Of a DNA stretch of 25,879 nucleotides, positions 10,242 to 17,668 are shown one piece after another. Position numbers and translations under genes: made by a program. Source of the DNA: Acidobacteriota bacterium (GTDB lineage: Bacteria > Acidobacteriota > Terriglobia > Terriglobales > Acidobacteriaceae); the NCBI GenBank assembly GCA_021802085.1, contig JAKAAZ010000018.1:1-25879 (forward strand), read 5' to 3'. The notes under the pieces are model-generated. The model was given only the letters and a program-made list of their open reading frames with translations, ran no database searches and was not told the DNA's origin. Each line of letters starts with the position of its first letter. Within the stretch, counting starts at the first letter, position 1.

Positions 10242-10286
10242 GCAAAACAGAAGAGGGAGCGCAACGCGCTCCCTCTTCTGTTTTGC
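10242..10286. terminator. Bidirectional hairpin terminator, 21-bp perfect stem
   Basis: Arms 10242-10262 and 10266-10286 are exact complements around a 3-nt AAC loop. The outer part of the stem is A-rich on the left (CAAAACAGAAGA) and T-rich on the right, so the T-run lies inside the stem and there is no separate U-tail. It closes the lysine-rich micro-gene transcript and separates it from rsmE, which starts 69 nt later. Confidence 0.7.
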
Positions 10287-10354
10287 GCAACGATTTTCTG
10301 CGAGGATCGGGGTTGTTCTTTTTTGCACCCGCCGGTACGCTCAACTGTGAAGCG

Positions 10355-11089
10355 ATGACCCGACGACGTTGGATTGCCGATCGATGGACGGAGGCCTCCG
10401 CGGTGCTGCTGGATGCACAGGCGGCGCATTTGGCGCGTGTCCTCCGCGCGCAGATTGGCCAGGAGTTCGATATTGTGGCCGGAAACACTGTGCGCCGCGG
10501 GGTTATCGAGCAAGTCAGCCCGGATGCGGTGGAATTTTCTCTGCATGAAGAAGTGGAAGCGGCGGATTCTCTTCCGCTGGTCGTGGCGTTGAGCATCGTT
10601 CGCTTCGAGCGGATGGAGTGGGCACTGGAAAAGCTGACCGAGCTTGGAGTCGCCCGAATTATTCCTCTTGCTGCGCAGCGTAGCGAAAAGCATTTGGTGC
10701 AGGCGGCGGCGAAGCGCAGCGAGCGCTGGAGAAAAATTGCTCGTGAGTCGGCGCAACAATCGCGTCGCAGTACCATCCCGGAGATCTGTGATCCGATGTC
10801 GGTCCCGCAATGCATCGCGGAGATGCCGGATGCGCTACGGCTTCTTTTGTCGGAGCAGGAGCGTTCTCAGTCGCTATGGGAATCTCTGATGACAATAGGG
10901 GCCCAGTCCTCTCGGATGGGAACAATTTGTGCTGCCATCGGACCAGAAGGCGGATGGACTCCGCCGGAACTTTCAGGCTTCGCGGAATCGGGCTGGCGAT
11001 CGGTGAGCCTGGGGCCACACATCCTGCGCACGGAAACCGCTGCGATCACCGTGGCGGGGGTGGTAAGTGCGTGGTGGATGGGTGCGTGA
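10355..11089 (+). CDS. rsmE: 16S rRNA (uracil-1498-N3)-methyltransferase RsmE
   Basis: 244 residues, the family size. RsmE methylates U1498 of 16S rRNA in the decoding region and belongs to the knotted SPOUT class. The N-terminal PUA-like part includes HLARVLR and the RRG segment. The C-terminal SAM-binding knot is seen in AAIGPEGGWTPPEL and in LGPHILRTETAAI, both diagnostic. ATG 10355 is chosen because the frame upstream encodes non-family residues and runs into the terminator stem. The ribosome site is weak. It is convergent with dnaJ across 43 nt; rsmE is found next to heat-shock genes in several phyla, which fits its position here. Confidence 0.92.
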   Translation: MTRRRWIADRWTEASAVLLDAQAAHLARVLRAQIGQEFDIVAGNTVRRGVIEQVSPDAVEFSLHEEVEAADSLPLVVALSIVRFERMEWALEKLTELGVARIIPLAAQRSEKHLVQAAAKRSERWRKIARESAQQSRRSTIPEICDPMSVPQCIAEMPDALRLLLSEQERSQSLWESLMTIGAQSSRMGTICAAIGPEGGWTPPELSGFAESGWRSVSLGPHILRTETAAITVAGVVSAWWMGA

Positions 11090-11132
11090 ACAAGCTCGCA
11101 TCCGCGGACTGGCGGTACGCGCTTGAAATCTT

Positions 11133-12266
11133 CTAGCTGAAGATGTCTTTCATCTTGCCAATGAAACTTCGCGAGGAAGGCGTGTTCTCCACCGTCAGAG
11201 TTTCAGCCAACTGACGCATCAGTTCCTTCTGCGGCTTGGTCAGCTTTCTGGGGACCTGCACGACCACCTGAACGATGAGGTCTCCGCGGCCGTGGTCGTT
11301 CAAATAGGGAACACCTTTGTTACGGAGCCGGAATTCCGTGCCGCTCTGTGTTCCTTCTGGAATTTTCAGCTTGGTCTCGCCTTCCAGAGTGGGAATCGTC
11401 AGTTCAGCGCCCAACGTTGCCTGGGGAAAAGAAATCGGCAGCGCGTAGTGCAGGTTGTTGCCTTCGCGCTCGAGAAACGGATGCGGCTCGACGGTAATCA
11501 CCACATATAAATCCCCCGACGGCCCAGCGTACCGGCCAGCGTCCCCTTCACCCTGATAACGAATCCGCATGCGATCTTCAATGCCGGCGGGAACCGTAAC
11601 GTTGATGGTGTGTTCGGCGGACTGACGGCCTTCCCCTTTGCATTTCTGACAGGGATGCGTGACCAGGCTGCCGGTTCCTCCGCAGACGGGGCAGGTGCGA
11701 GCGACTGAGAAAAATCCCTGCTGAAAACGTACCTGGCCGCGGCCGGCGCATTGCTGGCAGACGGTCGGGCCGTGTCCTGGCTCGGCGCCGCTGCCCAGGC
11801 ATACCGCGCAGTTCTCCATGCGGCGAATATGGATTTCGCTTTGCTTGCCGAAGACGGCTTCTTCAAATGTCAGGGTCAGCTCATACTGCAGATCGCGGCC
11901 CCGCTGCGCGCGGGAGGAGCGACGGCCGCCGCCGCCCATATTGAACATCTCTCCGAAGAGGTCGCCGAAGATGTCGCCCAGGTCGGGCATACCCGCGAAT
12001 CCGCCGGCATCCCCGGCGCCGTTGCTGACACCGGCATGGCCGAAACGGTCGTAGGCGGCACGTTTGTCGGGATCGGAGAGCACCTGATACGCCTCGCTTG
12101 CCTGCTTGAATTTTTCTTCCGCGCCAGGGTCGTCCGGATTTCTGTCCGGATGATGTTGCATGGCGAGCTTGCGGTAGGCGCTCTTCAGCTCCTGGTCGGA
12201 GGCTGTGCGCTCAACACCCAGAACTTCGTAATAGTCGGCTTTGTTCACGCGGGCAGTTGGACTCAT
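11133..12266 (-). CDS. dnaJ: Chaperone protein DnaJ
   Basis: 377 residues. DnaJ delivers unfolded clients to DnaK and stimulates its ATPase. The J-domain (about 11-75) has the essential HPD at 39-41, followed by a Gly/Phe-rich linker (75-115, DIFGDLFGEMF). Four CxxCxGxG zinc repeats start at C153, C170, C192 and C206; all eight cysteines are present, so this is a type I DnaJ. The C-terminal substrate-binding and dimerisation domains follow. The start codon overlaps the grpE stop by 4 nt, indicating translational coupling. The matching dnaK is not in the window. Confidence 0.97.
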   Translation of the reverse strand: MSPTARVNKADYYEVLGVERTASDQELKSAYRKLAMQHHPDRNPDDPGAEEKFKQASEAYQVLSDPDKRAAYDRFGHAGVSNGAGDAGGFAGMPDLGDIFGDLFGEMFNMGGGGRRSSRAQRGRDLQYELTLTFEEAVFGKQSEIHIRRMENCAVCLGSGAEPGHGPTVCQQCAGRGQVRFQQGFFSVARTCPVCGGTGSLVTHPCQKCKGEGRQSAEHTINVTVPAGIEDRMRIRYQGEGDAGRYAGPSGDLYVVITVEPHPFLEREGNNLHYALPISFPQATLGAELTIPTLEGETKLKIPEGTQSGTEFRLRNKGVPYLNDHGRGDLIVQVVVQVPRKLTKPQKELMRQLAETLTVENTPSSRSFIGKMKDIFS

Positions 12267-12868
12267 GCTGTTTTCTGTTTAGGATTGGTGGCGACTCGCA
12301 CTAAAGCTGGGCGAAGGAGCCGGTCGCGCAGTGTGTAGCCGCGGCGAACTTCCTCCATCACCTGATGGTCGGGAAGGTCCTCGCGCTCCACCATTTCGAT
12401 GGCTTCATGCAGACGAGGATCGAATTGTGTTTCCACCGTGGCAACGGGCTGCACTCCCAGCGAGCGAAGGATTTCTCCCATCTGACGTACGATCAGTTCG
12501 ACGCCGGAGCGCAGCTGCTCGGCGGAACTTTCAGAGCGCAGCGCGAGCTGAAAATTATCCAGCACCGGCAGAATTTGCTCCACGGTATTGATCAGGGCAT
12601 AATCGCGGTACTCGGCGCGCTCGCGGGCTTCCCGCTTCCGATAATTGTCGAACTCCGCCTGCAACCTCGCCAGCCGATCGAAAAGCTGGTCCCGTTCCGA
12701 CTGCAAACGGTCGATGTCGGCCTGTGCCGCGGCCGCCAGGTCGATGGATTCAAGGGGCGCAGCGGCGCTCTCGATAGGCTCGACTTCTTGGGTCGCCGTG
12801 GACGGTTCCTTCTCGTTCTTGATGTGGTTCGTTGTATTGATTGTCTTCAACGCTTCGTCGTGTCGCAT
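12263..12868 (-). CDS. grpE: Nucleotide exchange factor GrpE
   Basis: 201 residues from ATG 12868; a TTG start six codons upstream is possible, and neither has a clear ribosome site. GrpE releases ADP from DnaK. After a disordered, Glu/Ala-rich N-terminus, a long helix with coiled-coil character (ERDQLFDRLARLQAEFDNYR, about 65-85) leads to the conserved core FDPRLHEAIEM and the final beta-domain with the RRGYTLRDRLLRPALVRVA signature. The order hrcA-grpE-dnaJ on one strand is the classic heat-shock arrangement. A terminator after hrcA implies that grpE-dnaJ has its own promoter in the 232 nt upstream. I could not identify one: no sigma-32-like or CIRCE sequence is visible there. Confidence 0.95.
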   Translation of the reverse strand: MRHDEALKTINTTNHIKNEKEPSTATQEVEPIESAAAPLESIDLAAAAQADIDRLQSERDQLFDRLARLQAEFDNYRKREARERAEYRDYALINTVEQILPVLDNFQLALRSESSAEQLRSGVELIVRQMGEILRSLGVQPVATVETQFDPRLHEAIEMVEREDLPDHQVMEEVRRGYTLRDRLLRPALVRVATNPKQKTA

Positions 12869-13100
12869 AATTTTTCTTTTTGCCAATCCATGGAATGTTG
12901 CGCGGGCGGATCGTCTTTCAGGATCGCTGCAGCTCTCACTACTTTGAACAGATGCGGCCGCAGGGTCATAGGCGTCAATTTGCGCATGGCCGATTCGTTG
13001 CGTTGACTTTCCGCGAGCCGGCTGCTTCTATTGTAACCAGTTGACGGAAAGAGGGTGGGATGATTCTCGACAGGCACTGCAATTGACGATGGATTCTCCG

Positions 13101-13122
13101 AAAAAAGCTTGCACTGCAAGCT
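13101..13122 (-). terminator. Intrinsic terminator of hrcA
   Basis: Read on the minus strand, an AGCTTGC stem, AGT loop and GCAAGCT stem are followed by a run of T residues (13101-13105). It begins 2 nt after the hrcA stop codon. It separates hrcA transcription from grpE-dnaJ. Confidence 0.6.
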
Positions 13123-13123
13123 G

Positions 13124-14251
13124 TTACGGCTGTGTTGCCCATCGTCCAAAAAGGTCGGCGATGTAGATCACAGTGCCGATGGCGCTGGCATATTGGATGC
13201 GGGTGGGACCAATCACCGCGACCGTGCCCAGATGCTCCGCGCCGCGCCGGGCAGGAGCGGCAATCAGGACCAGGTCTCGCATCTCCGGGATGGCTTCCTC
13301 CAGACCGACGACCACGCGGACAGATGGTTGCTTGCTGTCGACATATGCGTTCAACAGATCGATGATGCGCTGTTTCTCCTCAAGCGCGAGGAAAATTTCT
13401 CGCAGGTGTCGCCGGTCAGCTTCATTCACCATCAGGTTGGCGACGCCATCCATGAAGATGGATTTTTCCTGAGCATTGCGGTCGGCCATGGGACCCATGG
13501 CGCCTTTCGCCCAAAGTTCGAGCGAACAAAGGACCTGGTTGTACTCATTGCGCTCGCGGTCCATGCGACGGGTCAGTTCCCGGCGAATGCGTTCCAGTCC
13601 CCAGCCGTGAAAATTCTGGTTCAGGTAATTCGCCGCTGTTTCCAGTTCTCCTGGAGTCAGGTCGTGCTCCAGCGTCAGCAGGCGGTCGCGCACCACGCCC
13701 GCGGTCGTCACCAGTACAGTGAGCACGCGGGCAACGCCGAGGCGGGTGAAGTGAACATGTTCCAAAAGCTCCCAGTCCGCAGCGGCCGCGGTAACGCCCA
13801 GGCCCACGCCGACTCCGCCGGAGAGCAGGGCCAGGATATGCGAGGTGCGCGCGAAAAAGTCGGTCGCGTTGGCCACGCCGGTAAAGCTCTCTTCAATTTG
13901 TTCCTGGGTCGGCTGGGGCAGCGCCTGACGCGGAGAGGACTTGCGGCGGAGAAGCTGTTCGACGTAATAACGAAATGCCTGCGCGGTGGGGATTCTGCCG
14001 GCGGAGGTGTGCGGCTGCTCCAGAAATCCGGCTTCGGACAGGTCCGCCATCACGTTGCGCACCGTGGCCGCGCTCATGCCCTCGCGATTCTGCTGCCGCG
14101 CGATGGACTGCGATGCCACCGGCTCGCCGTTGGCAATATAGTTTTCGACAATGGCGGTGAGCACCAGTTCTTTGCGCGGACCCATGGGAGCGTCCATCGC
14201 CTGGCCCGGCCGATTGTCCGTCGAAAGGTTGGGGGACCGGTTCACTTCCAT
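13124..14251 (-). CDS. hrcA: Heat-inducible transcription repressor HrcA
   Basis: 375 residues from ATG 14251. HrcA represses heat-shock operons by binding CIRCE operators and depends on GroEL for folding. The N-terminal winged helix is clear (VLTAIVENYIANGEPVASQSIA, shown here without its first residues), followed by the conserved MSAATVRNVMADLSEAGFL recognition helix and the HTSAGRIPT motif. The C-terminal GAF-like dimerisation part ends with the family segment on RIQYASAIGTVIYIADL. ATG 14197 would also give a normal HrcA N-terminus. The candidate promoter sits so close to 14251 that use of that codon would mean a leaderless message. No CIRCE element was found upstream of hrcA or grpE. Confidence 0.93.
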   Translation of the reverse strand: MEVNRSPNLSTDNRPGQAMDAPMGPRKELVLTAIVENYIANGEPVASQSIARQQNREGMSAATVRNVMADLSEAGFLEQPHTSAGRIPTAQAFRYYVEQLLRRKSSPRQALPQPTQEQIEESFTGVANATDFFARTSHILALLSGGVGVGLGVTAAAADWELLEHVHFTRLGVARVLTVLVTTAGVVRDRLLTLEHDLTPGELETAANYLNQNFHGWGLERIRRELTRRMDRERNEYNQVLCSLELWAKGAMGPMADRNAQEKSIFMDGVANLMVNEADRRHLREIFLALEEKQRIIDLLNAYVDSKQPSVRVVVGLEEAIPEMRDLVLIAAPARRGAEHLGTVAVIGPTRIQYASAIGTVIYIADLFGRWATQP

Positions 14252-14257
14252 ACTGCG

Positions 14258-14286
14258 ACTGTAGGAACTCGCAGGCGCGAAGTCAA
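14258..14286 (-). promoter_or_regulatory. Candidate sigma-70 promoter for hrcA
   Basis: On the minus strand TTGACT (14286-14281), a 17-nt spacer and TACAGT (14263-14258). Predicted transcription start is at about 14251, which coincides with the first in-frame ATG. It lies between the hrcA start and the stop of the restriction-helicase remnant, so hrcA appears to have kept its own promoter despite the neighbouring insertion. Confidence 0.45.
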
Positions 14287-14310
14287 GCTGCGAATTGAAC
14301 CGCACCCTTG

Positions 14311-14598
14311 TTAAACGGTCTGCTGGATAGCTTCCGGAAGAAGTTTGAGCGTTGCGAGTTCCGATACCAGCTTGACCGTTTCGACACTCACCGTGACCAC
14401 CTGGCCGATCAACCGCACAATGTATTCTGGGTCGTCTTCGCGGTTGGGGTCATTCACAATGCCGGAGCGTGCATCGGTGGAAACGCGGTACTGGTCCACC
14501 AGCCAGGTGGGGCGTTGTAGAGGTTTGTCAGAATGCGCTTGCTCAGTTCCTCTGGTGTCTGTTGGATTCAGCCATGCATCGCGCTTTCCCTGACCGTT
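14311..14598 (-). pseudogene. 3' remnant of a COG4889/type ISP restriction helicase
   Basis: An open frame of 95 residues without a convincing start codon (a GTG at 14499 exists; the frame is blocked upstream by TGA at 14599-14601). The stretch WLVDQYRVSTDARSGIVNDP followed by PEYIVRLIGQVVTVSVETVK is, from memory, the conserved C-terminal tail of large single-chain restriction proteins annotated as predicted helicases of the type ISP or COG4889 group. These normally exceed 800 residues, and nothing else of such a protein remains. The fragment begins ~10 nt past the stop of the NotI-like endonuclease gene on the same strand. I infer that an older restriction system was cut away when the present operon arrived. 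Alternatively the frame is translated as a small coupled product. Confidence 0.6.
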
Positions 14599-14609
14599 TC
14601 AGGGGGCCT

Positions 14610-15725
14610 CTATAGAACGACAATCGCGCCCAGCCTGCGTCGCAGTATGGCTCGCAGGAGTTCGATTCTGGGAGGCGCTGTTTTAGGCAGGAGTATGTCC
14701 GTGAATGTGTCGTTGCCAGCGAAGTCTATGCCTGCGTCACCGTCTATGCTGGTTTTGAAAGACATATTTCGCTTGCCGCTCTCTGGCGAAACTTCATAGT
14801 GCATCACCACAAGACTGATGTTATTTTGTGGCCTGTTGAGTACGGATTTTGTTCTGAGACGGGTGGTTAGTTCGATATTACGGAGCAATTCATCCTGAAT
14901 GATCCAGACCGTACGTCCACCCCATTCCTTCGCGAGCGCGGTCTTGGCGAAAAGCTGCGTCACCATGCGTCCCCATACTTGACGCTTATTAATGCCCGGG
15001 CTGGTGTGGTCGCTGTTAAGAATGGCATTGCGGAATGCGCTCCGCATATCGGTATTGTTCTCAGTATCCGATCCACTCGTGCTGGCTGTCATAACTTCCA
15101 AAATGTACGGTGCGTTGATGTCGGGCAGGAGGATGGGAACAGTTGCCGGATTTCTCACGCCTCTAGCGTAGTAGCCGCTTTTCTTGGCGGTGTCAGTCAG
15201 GCCTTTAATCTCTGACGCGATCTGCTCGGTCGTAAGCCCCAGATCCTCCAAAACGCTTTCAAGCGTCTTTTCAGCCAATGGCGCGGCAATATAGTCGAAA
15301 TGGTAGTTTATATCCGCGTCCTCTATGCGCTGCTTCAAAGCAACTTCCGACCATAGGCCCATTCTGATGCCTTGAGGAAGCCCCGCGCTTATCAGAAGAT
15401 CGCGTTCGTATCCCTGCAAGGCGTGATTGATGGGGGGCAGTCCCTCCCCAGCAAAACGAACAGCTAAAAGACGGCGTGGGCACACTACCCAGGTATCCGC
15501 CCCCGCGAGAATTGAACACACTCCCGGAACTACGCGCTGAATGCCGGGGTTGAAATATCGCGTCAGCGGTTCGGTGGGAGTAAGCGGAATTTCTGTCTGG
15601 TAGCGATTACCTCCGCCGTCGCATATAGCACCCATGAACGGGCATTGGCGGGCTTTGCGGATTGCCTCCGCGCTTTCGCTTCGATCATCGAGCGGAAAGC
15701 CAAACAGGTCAAAAATTGTCGGCAC
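14610..15725 (-). CDS. NotI-like type II restriction endonuclease
   Basis: 371 residues, GTG start at 15725 sharing one base with the vsr stop codon; AAGGAT lies just upstream. The N-terminus carries Cys28 (CPF), Cys35, Cys70 (GVC) and Cys82 (VCP), the same arrangement by which NotI binds iron with four cysteines beside its DNA-binding fold. The PD-(D/E)xK-type core is suggested by HFDY (Asp144) and PYILEVM (Glu210), matching the Asp160 and Glu182 regions of NotI. The third NotI active-site residue, Gln184, is Met212 here. A GC-rich target site is a guess by analogy. It is the last gene of a dcm-like/vsr/endonuclease operon. Family assignment is by motif recall, not alignment. Confidence 0.75.
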   Translation of the reverse strand: MPTIFDLFGFPLDDRSESAEAIRKARQCPFMGAICDGGGNRYQTEIPLTPTEPLTRYFNPGIQRVVPGVCSILAGADTWVVCPRRLLAVRFAGEGLPPINHALQGYERDLLISAGLPQGIRMGLWSEVALKQRIEDADINYHFDYIAAPLAEKTLESVLEDLGLTTEQIASEIKGLTDTAKKSGYYARGVRNPATVPILLPDINAPYILEVMTASTSGSDTENNTDMRSAFRNAILNSDHTSPGINKRQVWGRMVTQLFAKTALAKEWGGRTVWIIQDELLRNIELTTRLRTKSVLNRPQNNISLVVMHYEVSPESGKRNMSFKTSIDGDAGIDFAGNDTFTDILLPKTAPPRIELLRAILRRRLGAIVVL

Positions 15726-16165
15726 TAACAGTTATCCTTCACATGGATTTTTGTCTTGAGTTTCCTGGACAAAAAAGTTGTTAAGGCCCCCATAACGGCG
15801 GCTTCATCTTTTAACTGACACTCCCACAAAACGAGAACTTGCCAGCCTGCTTCGCGCAAAGCCGCAATGTTGCGAGCGTCGCGGACTTTATTGCCCTCGA
15901 TCTTTGGCATCCAGTAATCGATATTTGAGGCGGGGCGTATCTTGGGACGGCAGTCGTGTCCGTGCCAGAAGCAGCCATGTAAGAAAATGATTTTGCGCCG
16001 TTCAGGAAATACGAGGTCTGGTTTTCCTGGTAGATCGGCGCGATGTAGACGATAGCGATATCCGGCGCGGTGTAAAAGATGGCGAATGCGCATTTCCGGG
16101 CTGGTATTCTTGGACTTCACCGCTCGCATGGTCGCGCTACGAGTCGCTTTATCTACCTTGTCCAT
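15725..16165 (-). CDS. vsr: Very short patch repair (Vsr) mismatch endonuclease
   Basis: 146 residues. Vsr nicks DNA 5' of the thymine in T:G mismatches that arise when 5-methylcytosine deaminates, protecting methylated sites from C-to-T mutation. Diagnostic parts are all present: the start DKATRSATMRAVKSKNTSPE, the catalytic Asp50 in LPGKPDLVF, and FLHGCFWHGHDC with His63, His68 and His70 plus Cys65 and Cys72 of the zinc site. NKVRDARN and the VLVLWEC strand follow. It sits 4 nt after the C5-methyltransferase stop and overlaps the endonuclease start by one base. This position strongly implies that the neighbouring methyltransferase makes 5-methylcytosine. Confidence 0.95.
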   Translation of the reverse strand: MDKVDKATRSATMRAVKSKNTSPEMRIRHLLHRAGYRYRLHRADLPGKPDLVFPERRKIIFLHGCFWHGHDCRPKIRPASNIDYWMPKIEGNKVRDARNIAALREAGWQVLVLWECQLKDEAAVMGALTTFLSRKLKTKIHVKDNC

Positions 16166-16169
16166 TTCT

Positions 16170-17381
16170 TCAAACGGTTGTCGACGCTAAACTACTCTCG
16201 CAATAAACCTGAGGCGGGTATGGGCGCTTTCTCCCCAGATGCGTCGGCCCTCTCTGGCATGCGTCCAACGCCTCCTTAATGGCTTCCGCGATGGCGCGTG
16301 CCACTGGCGGCGGAACGGAGTTTGCTACTTGCCTATGCTGGTCTAAGTGACGCACCCGCCCCGATCGTCCGCGAATCGGCCCCTTGAGCAGATAGGTATC
16401 AGGGTAGCCATGCAGCCTCATATACTCGCGCGGGGTAAGATATCGGTCCTCACTAGGGTGGAAGAAAATCTCGCCGCAGCGAAGCGTATTAGATGGCTCG
16501 CTCCAAGACAGGCGGCGAAACTTCGTGGTGTCCTTTTTCGTGAGATTGCATCGCTGCTCTGCGGGGAGATGCAGTTCCTTCGCCAGGTGCGAACCCTCCG
16601 GCACTCCATGAATACGCCTGCGGTCGCCAGCGGGAGTTATGTCTACGTGGCTGTCGTCGGGCTGATGACCGTTGTTAGGTATTGGCTTACCTATTCCTCC
16701 TAGCGCCTCTCTGACAGTCGCGTAAGGTGGGAGAGGGAATAACGTGTACAGCTCCTTCTTTGGGTCGCCGCGCGTAGGCTCAGGAAATTCAAAGTGCGCT
16801 CCGTCCATTGTGGAAACGATAAAAACCCTTTCACGCATTTGCGCAACGCCGTATTGGGTCGCCTTAATGACCCGCATTTTCGGCTCGTACCCTAATGCCT
16901 CAAGCTTGGCGACAAGCAAGCTGTAAACACCGCCAACTACTCCAGCCTTATCAGGCGCATTGAGAAGTCCCTTCACCTGTTCAAGCATTATGGCCTTTGG
17001 CTTGAAACTCTCGGCGAAGCGTATGAACTCGAATAAGAGCATTCCGCGCTCGTCTTCTAAGCATTCACGTTTTCCGATCTGTGAGAAGGATTGACACGGG
17101 CTACCACCGCAAAGAAGGTCAAGCTCGCCCGGTTCTAGCAAAAGCTCTCGCATCAGGCTCTTAGGGTCAATCGTACGAATGTCCTTTTCAAGGATGCGCG
17201 TGCTCCGGGACTCGCGCTTTGCTGCATCTCTCAGTGTGGCGCAGCAATGGGGATCAATTTCAATGCAGGCAAGAACATCAAAGCCTGCTTGGAGAACGCC
17301 TACGTCGAGCCCTCCCGCGCCTGAAAAGAGCGAGAGAGCGGTTTTTGTTTCAGATCCCCGCAGAACATTCTTTTTCGGCAT
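16170..17381 (-). CDS. DNA (cytosine-5)-methyltransferase
   Basis: 403 residues. It transfers a methyl group from SAM to C5 of cytosine and is the protecting enzyme of this restriction operon. Motif I is ALSLFSGAGGLDVG (15-28). Motif IV is GGSPCQSFS with nucleophile Cys96. Motif VI reads LEQVKGL, so the usual ENV is EQV (134-136). Motif VIII is QMRERVF (181-187), and motif X is QVANSVPPPVA near the end. The variable region between VIII and IX is compact, as in single-specificity enzymes. AGGGA stands before ATG 17381. Adenine- and thymine-ending codons appear more frequent here than in flanking housekeeping genes, suggesting transfer with vsr and the endonuclease. Confidence 0.93.
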   Translation of the reverse strand: MPKKNVLRGSETKTALSLFSGAGGLDVGVLQAGFDVLACIEIDPHCCATLRDAAKRESRSTRILEKDIRTIDPKSLMRELLLEPGELDLLCGGSPCQSFSQIGKRECLEDERGMLLFEFIRFAESFKPKAIMLEQVKGLLNAPDKAGVVGGVYSLLVAKLEALGYEPKMRVIKATQYGVAQMRERVFIVSTMDGAHFEFPEPTRGDPKKELYTLFPLPPYATVREALGGIGKPIPNNGHQPDDSHVDITPAGDRRRIHGVPEGSHLAKELHLPAEQRCNLTKKDTTKFRRLSWSEPSNTLRCGEIFFHPSEDRYLTPREYMRLHGYPDTYLLKGPIRGRSGRVRHLDQHRQVANSVPPPVARAIAEAIKEALDACQRGPTHLGRKRPYPPQVYCESSLASTTV

Positions 17382-17592
17382 GTGTCCCTAACTATTCAAT
17401 GTACACGCTCTTGGCTTTGAATTGTAACTACGAAAACTCTTCTCGAAAACGTAAAGATGTTGCCGGGTACGCCCAGGATTTCATAGTATGCCTTGACGGG
17501 CGCGTGAGTTGGCTTCAGCTTGAGTGTGCTCATCGGGTTGTGCTGATTGTAAATCGCGCGGTTTCAGTTGCGGGGAAAACAACTCCAAACTG

Positions 17593-17618
17593 AAAAGGGC
17601 CGCACGAATATGCGGCCC
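17593..17618 (-). terminator. Intrinsic terminator of the aldolase gene
   Basis: Arms GGGCCGCA (17597-17604) and TGCGGCCC (17611-17618) enclose a 6-nt loop. On the minus strand the stem is followed by TTTT (17596-17593). It lies 51 nt past the stop of the leftward aldolase gene and shields the restriction operon from read-through. Confidence 0.65.
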
Positions 17619-17668
17619 CTCTGAGCTTCCCGTTCAATTGCGAATCGAGCGACGCGATCGTGCGGGTG

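Noticed and set aside
12954..12961. GCGGCCGC as a self-recognition site for the NotI-like enzyme
   Set aside because: The specificity of the endonuclease cannot be read from sequence, and this octamer is expected by chance in GC-rich DNA.
12847..13149. Leftward frame of 100 codons overlapping the grpE start
   Set aside because: It runs through the hrcA terminator and into both neighbouring genes in another frame, and its sequence resembles no protein I know.
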